Positions 25,301-31,039 of a stretch of 42,376 nt of DNA are shown piece by piece (position 1 is the first letter of the stretch; each line of letters starts with the position of its first letter). The notes beneath the pieces are model-generated. The model was not told where the DNA came from. It ran no database searches and saw only the letters and a list, made by a program, of their open reading frames with translations. The stretch comes from Flavobacterium lutivivi (lineage in GTDB: Bacteria; Bacteroidota; Bacteroidia; Flavobacteriales; Flavobacteriaceae), in the NCBI RefSeq assembly GCF_014642275.1, contig NZ_BMIM01000010.1, positions 1-42,376 of the forward strand, read 5' to 3'. The position numbers were made by a program, and so were the translations under genes.

Positions 25301-25759
25301 GGCTGTATAGAAAATGCTTATACAATTCAAGCGGTTCTACCTTTGCCATCCAATTCTTATTCTTTTTTATGGTCTGGACCAAATGCTTTTTCAAGTTTTC
25401 AAAATCCAGTTGATATAACAAGTGAGCAAACAGGAGTTTATAGTTTAACAGTGACTAATCAATTTGGCTGTGAAAGAACAAATTCAATAGAAGTAATTAG
25501 AACTTTATGCGAAATACCAAATGTATTAACTCCAAATAATGATTCCACAAATGAAACTTTAAACTTAGCTGGTTTTGGAGTAAATAAAATTGAAATATAT
25601 AACCGTTGGGGCAGATTAGTTTTTGAGAAAAGAAATTATACAGATGAATGGCATGGTCAAAATCAGAAAGGAGAAAGACTTCCTGATGGAACATATTTTT
25701 ACATTATTGATTTAGCTAATGGAACAAAAAATGGTTGGATTTACATTCACGGAAATTAA
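22319..25759 (+). CDS. Large secreted protein with T9SS type B sorting domain
   Basis: The 1146-residue protein starts at a TTG (22319) that begins a clear signal peptide (MKLRFSLFIFLFCCNVFAQ). The end is a gliding-motility-associated type B sorting domain. It reads IPNVLTPNNDSTNETLNL, then IEIYNRWGRLVFEKRNY, a Trp-His-Gly turn and LPDGTYFYII. The body is a series of beta-sandwich modules. Three successive units (about 23200-23970) share Cys near the start, an 'APSsY...LPHDFT' motif and a closing GnYvFxVxdxCG. Ig/PKD-like modules with YLWTGPNGYSS and FLWSGPNAFSS follow. This is a surface or secreted adhesin-type architecture exported by T9SS; ligand unknown. It ends in a convergent stop overlap with the next gene. 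Confidence 0.88.
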   Translation: MKLRFSLFIFLFCCNVFAQIDNFTLQVNSTNETCTANGSLSFSVSNTLPNATVLFAIYKLPNLTVPIALTSTSPFTGLTAGIYRVVATQSLGNESASKQEDVEVIDAIETLTYQLSSTNEICGFDGTITVDVNSGNAVGYQIISGPVILPLQASNILSGLTSGQYVVRVIDNCGEAVVQTYTLESTSIAIEINLQEPNSSATCNFVNIGFIIESIQQDGIIKYPLSIGYQVNNPDGSIITGTEVVNDGFPQIYNYLVQIPLYAQQPYPYSFTIVDGCGNQQIITGQINNIEPQSSSYFLSNQDCSHKSLTFNSVASVTLVAAPSGFTTSLPINYSAQILNGQLEILNLVNGNYVFNVTDICGGLHVYTINVSVESPALPYYLLFNRTCTTSSLLVFGIQGLTMVSAPSSYGVSLPHDYTNLINSANYAGFSNLPIGTYQFEAIDLCGEIQPVVVIIEPISISPTISVLEGCELGIGSLKIDGLMTSVILLSAPSSYSSYTLPHDFTSSLIENSSVLTLGQLPPGNYVFQVQNPCGTIYTISKEVFGYYENSTATVIPNCGSFNIELVADSNTSGNTYWLQKFNTTNNTWGNPMNSNVYLAGTMPNILNSISLDLGTNLNLNFTGHFRVLKAFKAYIDNTSLPINCFRIINEFDFSGQPSIESVNSVSCNSTFEVLVNAVGFGPLQYSITTKNGEPFVIENGTSNYFSNIEPAIYNFRVEDACGNIVNSVFEIINPIPVNITASTILCNGETFSLSVPNFSFLEYTWWKDNPSNILSTTNQLIINSFDSTTDNGTYYVSIVYPDNPNSCLNQVLSYEINLATSVPSAGIGQTVSYCGEQGIIDLNSLLNGNFDTNGTWTNLNSNEILINSLWNSNGALFQTYNFQYKVNGSCNLSDSTEVTITLKPIPNSPIASLSPLVCENSELQLFASDIPNVSYLWTGPNGYSSDLQNPIIQNITSTNNGIYTVTVNQNNCISLPDSVEVNVNPLPEFELTQGCIENAYTIQAVLPLPSNSYSFLWSGPNAFSSFQNPVDITSEQTGVYSLTVTNQFGCERTNSIEVIRTLCEIPNVLTPNNDSTNETLNLAGFGVNKIEIYNRWGRLVFEKRNYTDEWHGQNQKGERLPDGTYFYIIDLANGTKNGWIYIHGN
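23200..23970 (+). repeat. Three degenerate ~85-residue protein repeats
   Basis: Alanine-Pro-Ser anchors near 23278, 23533 and 23791 are spaced about 255 bases apart. Each unit runs from a Cys-containing strand through 'APS.Y..LPhdyT' to 'G.YvF.v.d.CG'. They are recognisable in protein but diverged in DNA, so the duplication is old. Confidence 0.7.
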
Positions 25760-26520
25760 TCTTCCTTATTCTGTGCTTTTCTAATTTTTTTGAAAAGATT
25801 GGAAGAATAAACAAAATCAGTTACGGCTTCGTTGTCTGTTTTAAAAATTTCTTTTTTACTTCCTTCCCAAGCCAAAACACCTTCTTTGAGGAAAACAATT
25901 TTTTCTCCTATTTCCATTACTGAGTTCATGTCATGAGTGTTTACAACTGTTGTAATGTTGTATTCTACCGTGATTTCATGTATCAAATTGTCGATAACTA
26001 TCGATGTTTTTGGGTCAAGACCAGAGTTTGGTTCGTCGCAAAAAAGATAACGAGGATTATTTACAATAGCTCTAGCTATAGCTACACGTTTTTGCATTCC
26101 TCCAGATAGTTCTGATGGTTTTTTATGATGAGCGTTAATCAAATTTACACGAGCAATTACAAAATCAACACGTTCTTTAATTTCGGCAGGTGTTTTGTGT
26201 GAAAACATTTTTAAAGGAAAAGCAACGTTTTCTTCAACAGTCATGCTATCAAACAAAGCACTTCCTTGAAAAACCATTCCAATTTCGGTTCGTAGTTCTC
26301 TTTTTTCATCAGAGGTCATTTCGGAATAAATTCTTCCATCAAAAGAAATGGTTCCAGAGTCTGGTTGATGAATTCCTAGTAATGACTTTAATAAAACGGT
26401 TTTCCCCGAACCACTTTGTCCAATGATGAGATTTGTTTTTCCAGTTTCGAAAGTGGTTGTAATGCCTTTTAAAACTTTGGCATCGCCAAATGATTTTTCT
26501 ACATTTTTTACTTCTATCAT
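25756..26520 (-). CDS. ABC transporter ATP-binding protein, MlaF-like
   Basis: This is the ATPase of an Mla-type phospholipid transporter that keeps outer-membrane lipid asymmetry. The 254 residues have Walker A GQSGSGKT (34-41), the Q-loop region MVFQGSALFDSMTVEENVAFPL, signature LSGGMQKRVAIARAI, Walker B YLFCDEPNSGLDP and the switch His in VVNTHDMNSV. The FDSMTVEENVAFPL segment is typical of MlaF. Its start overlaps the permease stop by ATGA, so the two are translationally coupled. Its own stop shares TTAA with the stop of the convergent gene. No MCE-domain (MlaD) gene is adjacent. Confidence 0.9.
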   Translation of the reverse strand: MIEVKNVEKSFGDAKVLKGITTTFETGKTNLIIGQSGSGKTVLLKSLLGIHQPDSGTISFDGRIYSEMTSDEKRELRTEIGMVFQGSALFDSMTVEENVAFPLKMFSHKTPAEIKERVDFVIARVNLINAHHKKPSELSGGMQKRVAIARAIVNNPRYLFCDEPNSGLDPKTSIVIDNLIHEITVEYNITTVVNTHDMNSVMEIGEKIVFLKEGVLAWEGSKKEIFKTDNEAVTDFVYSSNLFKKIRKAQNKED

Positions 26521-27266
26521 GAGGCTAACAATAATTGAGTTAAAATGTAATTAGTTAAAATAATTACAACTGATGTCCATACGAATGATACAGTACTTGC
26601 TTTTCCTACTTCGAGTGCACCACCTTTCATATAGTATCCGTGAAAAGAAGGTATAGTTGCTAGCAAAATAGCAAACACAAATGTTTTTATAAATGCATAG
26701 GTAATATGAAACGGAATAAACTCTGTTTGAATTCCTTGTATAAACTCAGCACTCGATGTGAAACCTCCATAAACTCCACCCATCCATCCACCAAGAACAC
26801 CAAGAAACATAGCAATTCCAATCACAAAAGGATAGAGTAGAAGTGCTATTAATTTTGGAAATACTAAATAATTTAACGAGTTTACACCCATAACTTCAAG
26901 AGCATCAATTTGTTCTGTAACACGCATAGTTCCTATGCTTGATGTTATAAATGAACCCATTTTTCCTGCCATGATGATGGAAATAAATGTTGGGGCAAAT
27001 TCTAATATTACAGATTGTCTTGTGGCAAAACCTATCAAGTATTTTGGAATTAAAGGATTGGTTAGGTTTAAAGCTGTTTGAATGGAAACCACACCTCCAA
27101 CAAAAAATGAAATAAAAGCAACAATTCCTAACGAACCAATTACTAAGTCGTCAATCTCTTTAAAAATTAAACCACGCATTACCGACCATTTGGTAGGTTT
27201 ATTAAACACTTCTTTGAGCATTAAGAAGTATTTTCCAATTTGTGATAAGTAGCGAATGAGCATCAT
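26517..27266 (-). CDS. MlaE family ABC transporter permease
   Basis: This is the membrane subunit of the Mla-type transporter, partner of the ATPase just downstream. The 249 residues have five or six hydrophobic segments and the MlaE landmarks. These are FIPxY-like LIPKYLIGFATRQSVILEFAP, then AGKMGSFITSSIGTMRVTEQIDALEVMGV, and the GGVVSIQTAL segment. Two adjacent ATG codons (27266 and 27263) can start it. The ATGA overlap with the ATPase gene confirms an operon. Direction of lipid transport is not readable from sequence. Confidence 0.9.
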   Translation of the reverse strand: MMLIRYLSQIGKYFLMLKEVFNKPTKWSVMRGLIFKEIDDLVIGSLGIVAFISFFVGGVVSIQTALNLTNPLIPKYLIGFATRQSVILEFAPTFISIIMAGKMGSFITSSIGTMRVTEQIDALEVMGVNSLNYLVFPKLIALLLYPFVIGIAMFLGVLGGWMGGVYGGFTSSAEFIQGIQTEFIPFHITYAFIKTFVFAILLATIPSFHGYYMKGGALEVGKASTVSFVWTSVVIILTNYILTQLLLAS

Positions 27267-27327
27267 AATTAGTAGTCAGAATTCTCCTTTATAGGCAGTA
27301 AAAATACTATTATTTTATCGAATAAGT

Positions 27328-28176
27328 CTAAAATAACTTTTCTTTCATTTTTTTCCAACGATAGTTTCTAACGAACTTTGCCTGCTGAGGTGTTACGAGC
27401 ATGGTTTTGTTTTCTTTTTTAGCTCGCCAAAAACCTTTTAAGTAATCTAAAAACAAGAGAAGTTTTCCTTTTCGCATGGCTAATTTTAATGAAGCAATTG
27501 CAGTTATCCAAAATCCATATCCCAATGTATAAAAGGCTTCACCTTGTTTATATCGAGCCGTTTTATCATAACTTGCTCCTGTTGGTTTCAAGTGTTTTAC
27601 GTGCAAACTTTCATCGGTAATAACTTTCCAACCATAATATTTGCAAAGCAATTCATCAACGGTATCCCAACCCATTTGCGGTCTTAAACCTCCAATTTGA
27701 TGGAAAGTTTCTTTTCTATAAGCTTTCAATGCGCCACGAATATGGTCTTTATCGGTCAGGTTTTCTAAAATCCAATCGCCATCTTTTTCAATGTAACAAA
27801 AACCACCCACCATTCCAATTTTTTCATCCGATTGAAAGTGTTTGATAATCGTTTCGAAATAATTTTTTGGAAAAATTAAATCGGCGTCAAGTTTTGCAAT
27901 GATGTCAAAGTTTTCATCCAAATTTTCCAATCCTTTCTGAAACGCTTGAATTACTTTACTTCCAGGCAAATGTATAGCGTCAGAAGTTTTATTTACTAAA
28001 GCAATAAATGGATACTTGATTACAAATGATTGAACAATCTCCTCAGTTTTATCTGTTGAGCCATCATTAACTACCACAATTTTTGAAGGTAAAACGGTTT
28101 GTTCCACTAAGGATTGTAAGGTTAATGAAATAAATTTTTCCTCGTTATATGTTGGGATAATAATGTAGTAGTTCAT
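27328..28176 (-). CDS. Glycosyltransferase family 2 protein
   Basis: This GT-A fold glycosyltransferase has 282 residues from the ATG at 28176; an open frame runs to 28251 but overlaps the preceding gene and adds no conserved sequence. The start NYYIIIPTYNEEKFISLTLQSL and VVVNDGSTDKTEEIV give the nucleotide-sugar site, KLDADLIFP is the DXD metal site, and WDTVDELLC is a possible catalytic region. A C-terminal hydrophobic stretch (about 222-240, YTLGYGFWITAIASL) may touch the membrane. The acceptor is unknown. It sits between mlaE and a lipoprotein/methyltransferase pair, pointing to an envelope role. Confidence 0.87.
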   Translation of the reverse strand: MNYYIIIPTYNEEKFISLTLQSLVEQTVLPSKIVVVNDGSTDKTEEIVQSFVIKYPFIALVNKTSDAIHLPGSKVIQAFQKGLENLDENFDIIAKLDADLIFPKNYFETIIKHFQSDEKIGMVGGFCYIEKDGDWILENLTDKDHIRGALKAYRKETFHQIGGLRPQMGWDTVDELLCKYYGWKVITDESLHVKHLKPTGASYDKTARYKQGEAFYTLGYGFWITAIASLKLAMRKGKLLLFLDYLKGFWRAKKENKTMLVTPQQAKFVRNYRWKKMKEKLF

Positions 28177-28208
28177 GTTTAAAAACCTATTTTTCTTTTT
28201 CTCTGAAT

Positions 28209-28703
28209 CTATTTGATTCGTTTCATAGTTTTTTCTAGAATAGGAAGACAATCAGTGTCTAAACTGTCTTTTTGTGTAAATTTAATTTTTACTTTACTCA
28301 AATCTTCAGCTAATCTTATTCGAAGAATATATTCTTTTTCCTCTTTTGAATATTCATCTGCAAAATAACTTTCATTATTGTCTTCATCAACTTCTCCATC
28401 TTCATCCAAATATTTGTTTTCTGCATTTCCCCAATATTCTGTGTCGCATGGAAGTGTTTCTGTAATGAGATAGAAATTAACTGTTTTTTTGTCAATAATA
28501 TTTATTCCGATTAATTGGTATGAATCTTCTTCTTTATATTCAAAGAGGTATGAAAACTTTTTTTTATTAAAATTTGAAAAATTATTTTCCTTAATATCAT
28601 CGTTAGTCGATGCTTTTGGCGTAATAGTTTTGACATTGATGTTGTTTTCTTTGCAGCCACAAAAAAAAATGGATATTAAAAATATTTTTATGAAGTATTT
28701 CAT
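28209..28703 (-). CDS. Putative lipoprotein of unknown function
   Basis: From the ATG at 28703 the 164-residue protein begins MKYFIKIFLISIFFCGCKEN, a lipoprotein signal with a Bacteroidetes-like lipobox ending GC. The mature part is charged and acidic (stretch EDGEVDEDNNESYF) with a few beta strands and two later Cys. I do not recognise a family. It starts 8 bases after the stop of the methyltransferase gene and precedes the glycosyltransferase, so it is probably in the same transcript. The upstream extension to 28757 would overlap the methyltransferase and lacks a signal, so I rejected it. Confidence 0.72.
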   Translation of the reverse strand: MKYFIKIFLISIFFCGCKENNINVKTITPKASTNDDIKENNFSNFNKKKFSYLFEYKEEDSYQLIGINIIDKKTVNFYLITETLPCDTEYWGNAENKYLDEDGEVDEDNNESYFADEYSKEEKEYILRIRLAEDLSKVKIKFTQKDSLDTDCLPILEKTMKRIK

Positions 28704-28711
28704 CTGGCTAA

Positions 28712-29233
28712 TCACTTCTTTTCTGCATAAACCAAATAATATCTCGGAGTAAACCATCTCAAAAAAGGTCTAAAACCAAACTTTTTTACAGGATGCGTAA
28801 ATTTAACTCGGTCAACTATTTTAAAACCATTTTTTTCTAAAAGCCAATCCAGTTGCCAATCTTCAAATTCGTGGTAATGTCTATCCCACATATCGGTTTT
28901 GCTTCGGTAAGCTGGTGAAAACCATAATCGCAAAGGAATTGAAATCAATACTTTATCACACTTTACATTCTGTAAAACGGTGTAAGGATTTAATAAATGT
29001 TCAAAAATTTCAAAAGCCGTAAATACTGAATATTGTTCGGTTTTCAGAGCTGTTTGGTCATTGTCTAAATCTTCGCCTTTCGTATTAATAACTTTATACC
29101 CATTCTCTTCCATAATCTTAGAAAATGGATTTGGAACACCCAAATCAAAAATAGTTTCAGATGTTTTGATATGTTTTTTTAGAAATTCTAAAGTTATGTT
29201 GAAGCGTTTGCTAGGATATGTTTTCTCGTACAT
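28712..29233 (-). CDS. Class I SAM-dependent methyltransferase
   Basis: The 173-residue protein has a Rossmann-type SAM site. Motif I is IFDLGVPNPFSKIMEENGY, an acidic strand end follows (NTKGEDLDND), and then FTAFEIFEHLLNPYTVL, the usual 'FEHL' segment of methyltransferase-11-type enzymes. It is short for the family but has the full core plus a tail (FGFRPFLRWFTPRYYLVYAEKK). The substrate is unknown. It is downstream of the FabH-like gene across a large inverted repeat and upstream of the lipoprotein and glycosyltransferase genes, all on the same strand. Confidence 0.82.
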   Translation of the reverse strand: MYEKTYPSKRFNITLEFLKKHIKTSETIFDLGVPNPFSKIMEENGYKVINTKGEDLDNDQTALKTEQYSVFTAFEIFEHLLNPYTVLQNVKCDKVLISIPLRLWFSPAYRSKTDMWDRHYHEFEDWQLDWLLEKNGFKIVDRVKFTHPVKKFGFRPFLRWFTPRYYLVYAEKK

Positions 29234-29240
29234 TATAAAG

Positions 29241-29327
29241 TTTGTTTCAAGTTTAAGGTTTCAAGTTGAAAACAGTTGGTAAAATTAGCAATTAAACTTG
29301 AAACCTGAAACTTGTAACTTCAAACAA
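29241..29327. repeat. Large imperfect inverted repeat between genes
   Basis: The left arm (29241-29267, beginning TTTGTTTCAAGTTT) is the approximate complement of the right arm (29294-29327, AACTTGAAACCTGAAACTTG onward). The spacer is about 26 bases. The arms are built from repeated words of the 'AACTTGAAACCTG' type. It could fold as a hairpin in transcripts of the minus-strand unit but lacks a U-tract. Confidence 0.7.
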
Positions 29328-29334
29328 AATACGA

Positions 29335-30393
29335 TTACATCATATAAACAATAGCATTAATATTCATTCCTGAACCTACAGAAGCAAAAAGAATAATATC
29401 GCCTTTATTTATGGAATGATTTTCAAGTTCACCTTTCACCAATAAATCATACAAAGTAGGAACAGTTGCAACGCTTGAATTTCCCAATTTGTGAATACTC
29501 ATCGGCATAATTCCTTCTGGTGGCGTTTGTTTGTATAAACGATAAAAACGCTGAATAATGGCTTCATCCATTTTCTCATTAGCCTGATGTATTAAAACTT
29601 TTTTTACTTGACTAATATCAATTCCGCTTTTATCCAAACACGCAGCCATGGCTTTTGGAACTTGGCTTAGCGCAAATTCATAAATTTTTCTTCCATGCAT
29701 TTTGATGTAGCGAACATCGGGATCATGAGTAGTATTAAATGAATTTCCAAAGAATAAATAATAGGCTTCATCATAGGTAAATGTAGCTGTTTCATGGGCT
29801 AATATTCCACCTTCATCATCAGTTGCTTCAATAATTGTTGCGCCAGCACCATCAGAATAAATCATGCTGTCTCTGTCGTGAATATCTACAACTCTTGATA
29901 AAGTTTCTGCACCAATAACTAAACACTTTTTAGCCATTCCAGCTTTGATAAATGCTTGTGCTTGTATCACGCCTTCAACCCAACCAGGACAACCAAAAAG
30001 CATGTCATAGGCTACACATTTTGGGTTTTTTATACGAAGGTCAAACTTAACTCTTGTGGCTAAACTTGGTAAAATATCACTTTGAATAGCCCCTTTTTTT
30101 ACGTTACCAAAATTGTGTGCAAATATGATGTAGTCCAAAGTTTCAGGATCAATATTTGCATCTTCTATAGCTTTTTTTGCGGCAATAGTAGCAATATCTG
30201 AAGTTAATAAATCATCTGTAACATATCTTCGCTCTTGAATTCCAGTGATTTCTAGAAATTTTTCTGCAACAACATCATTTGGATGCGGAAAAGGTGTTCC
30301 ATCATCGTTCAAAAAAACATGTTTGGCAAAGTCAATATTTGATACCACTTCGGTTGGAATATAACTTCCAGATCCAGTTATTTTTATATTCAT
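29335..30393 (-). CDS. 3-oxoacyl-ACP synthase III family protein (FabH-like)
   Basis: This thiolase-fold condensing enzyme of 352 residues has the Cys-His-Asn triad of KAS III: C135 in MLFGCPGWVEG, H269 in VLIHQANEKMD and N305 in KLGNSSVATVPT. The N-terminus GSGSYIPTEVVSN and LEITGIQERRYVTDD are FabH-like. KASIII enzymes start fatty-acid or related acyl chains from acyl-CoA and malonyl-ACP. No acyl carrier protein or other fab genes are adjacent, so it may serve a special lipid rather than housekeeping synthesis. It heads the minus-strand run with methyltransferase, lipoprotein and glycosyltransferase. Role is inferred. Confidence 0.87.
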   Translation of the reverse strand: MNIKITGSGSYIPTEVVSNIDFAKHVFLNDDGTPFPHPNDVVAEKFLEITGIQERRYVTDDLLTSDIATIAAKKAIEDANIDPETLDYIIFAHNFGNVKKGAIQSDILPSLATRVKFDLRIKNPKCVAYDMLFGCPGWVEGVIQAQAFIKAGMAKKCLVIGAETLSRVVDIHDRDSMIYSDGAGATIIEATDDEGGILAHETATFTYDEAYYLFFGNSFNTTHDPDVRYIKMHGRKIYEFALSQVPKAMAACLDKSGIDISQVKKVLIHQANEKMDEAIIQRFYRLYKQTPPEGIMPMSIHKLGNSSVATVPTLYDLLVKGELENHSINKGDIILFASVGSGMNINAIVYMM

Positions 30394-30516
30394 AGTTCGA
30401 TAATTGTATGACTAAATTATTAATAAAAACTTTAGAATCTATAATGACAATGATATATCTGAAATTTATTATTGAATAATCAATGAAAGGAGCTAAAAAT
30501 TATTGATGTAATAATT

Positions 30517-30900
30517 TTATGTTCTTTGTTGCGCAATTTTAATTTGCATAATGGTAGAAAGATTGTGCGCCATATTTTTCATTCGTTCACAATTTGTTCC
30601 AGAAAAATTTTCGTTAATAGCACTTTCAAAATGAGTTAACCATATTTCGAATAATTCTTTTGATAAATGCGATTTTAAATCTACATCCAAATGTATTTGT
30701 GTCAAATTGTTAAAATAGCCACCAGTGCCAAGTACAGCTTGCGACCAGAATTTAACCAATATTTGAAGATGTTCTTCAAGCTTTTCATGAATAGGGATAA
30801 CTTCTGTAAAAATGTAGCTTATTCGCTCGTCGGCAAAGAGTTTTTTGTAGAATTCATCTACTATTATATATAAATCTTCTTGGGTTTTGACGTCGTTCAT
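30517..30900 (-). CDS. Truncated haemoglobin (group III-like)
   Basis: The 127-residue protein matches truncated globins of the group III type. Its landmarks are FYKKLFADERISYIF, a central KFWSQAVLGTGGYFNNLTQIH with the likely proximal His at its end, then the SKELFEIWLTHFESAI helix. These globins bind O2 or NO in the cytoplasm and are usually linked to NO or microaerobic stress. The gene has its own -7 box and stands between the FabH-like gene and gcvP. Whether it is co-expressed with either is not clear. Confidence 0.87.
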   Translation of the reverse strand: MNDVKTQEDLYIIVDEFYKKLFADERISYIFTEVIPIHEKLEEHLQILVKFWSQAVLGTGGYFNNLTQIHLDVDLKSHLSKELFEIWLTHFESAINENFSGTNCERMKNMAHNLSTIMQIKIAQQRT

Positions 30901-30919
30901 TTTTTGAAAAATTAAAACA

Positions 30920-30927
30920 CAAAGTTA
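30920..30927 (-). promoter_or_regulatory. -7 box of the truncated haemoglobin gene
   Basis: TAACTTTG on the minus strand matches TAnnTTTG exactly and would give a leader of about 14 bases. The -33 region has only a TTT. Confidence 0.5.
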
Positions 30928-30975
30928 CTTTATTCCATTATTAATAAAATGATTAAAATCATATTGTAGTAAATA

Positions 30976-31035
30976 GAAAAGGTTCCAAGCTGAAAACCTG
31001 AAACCTATTTCTTCGTAATTCGTATTTCTAACTTC
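30976..31035. repeat. Word-type intergenic repeat, possibly gcvP terminator
   Basis: AGGTTCC and GAAACCT (with one mismatch) can pair around AAGCTGAAAACCT. The stretch then runs on as TTCGTAATTCGTATTTC-like repeated words. On the minus strand a short T-run follows the hairpin, so it may serve as a weak terminator for gcvP. The words resemble those at 29241-29327. Confidence 0.45.
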
Positions 31036-31039
31036 GTAC

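Noticed and set aside
28177-28251. Longer start for the GT2 glycosyltransferase
   Set aside because: It would overlap the end of the lipoprotein gene and adds a Lys/Asn-rich stretch with no conserved sequence.
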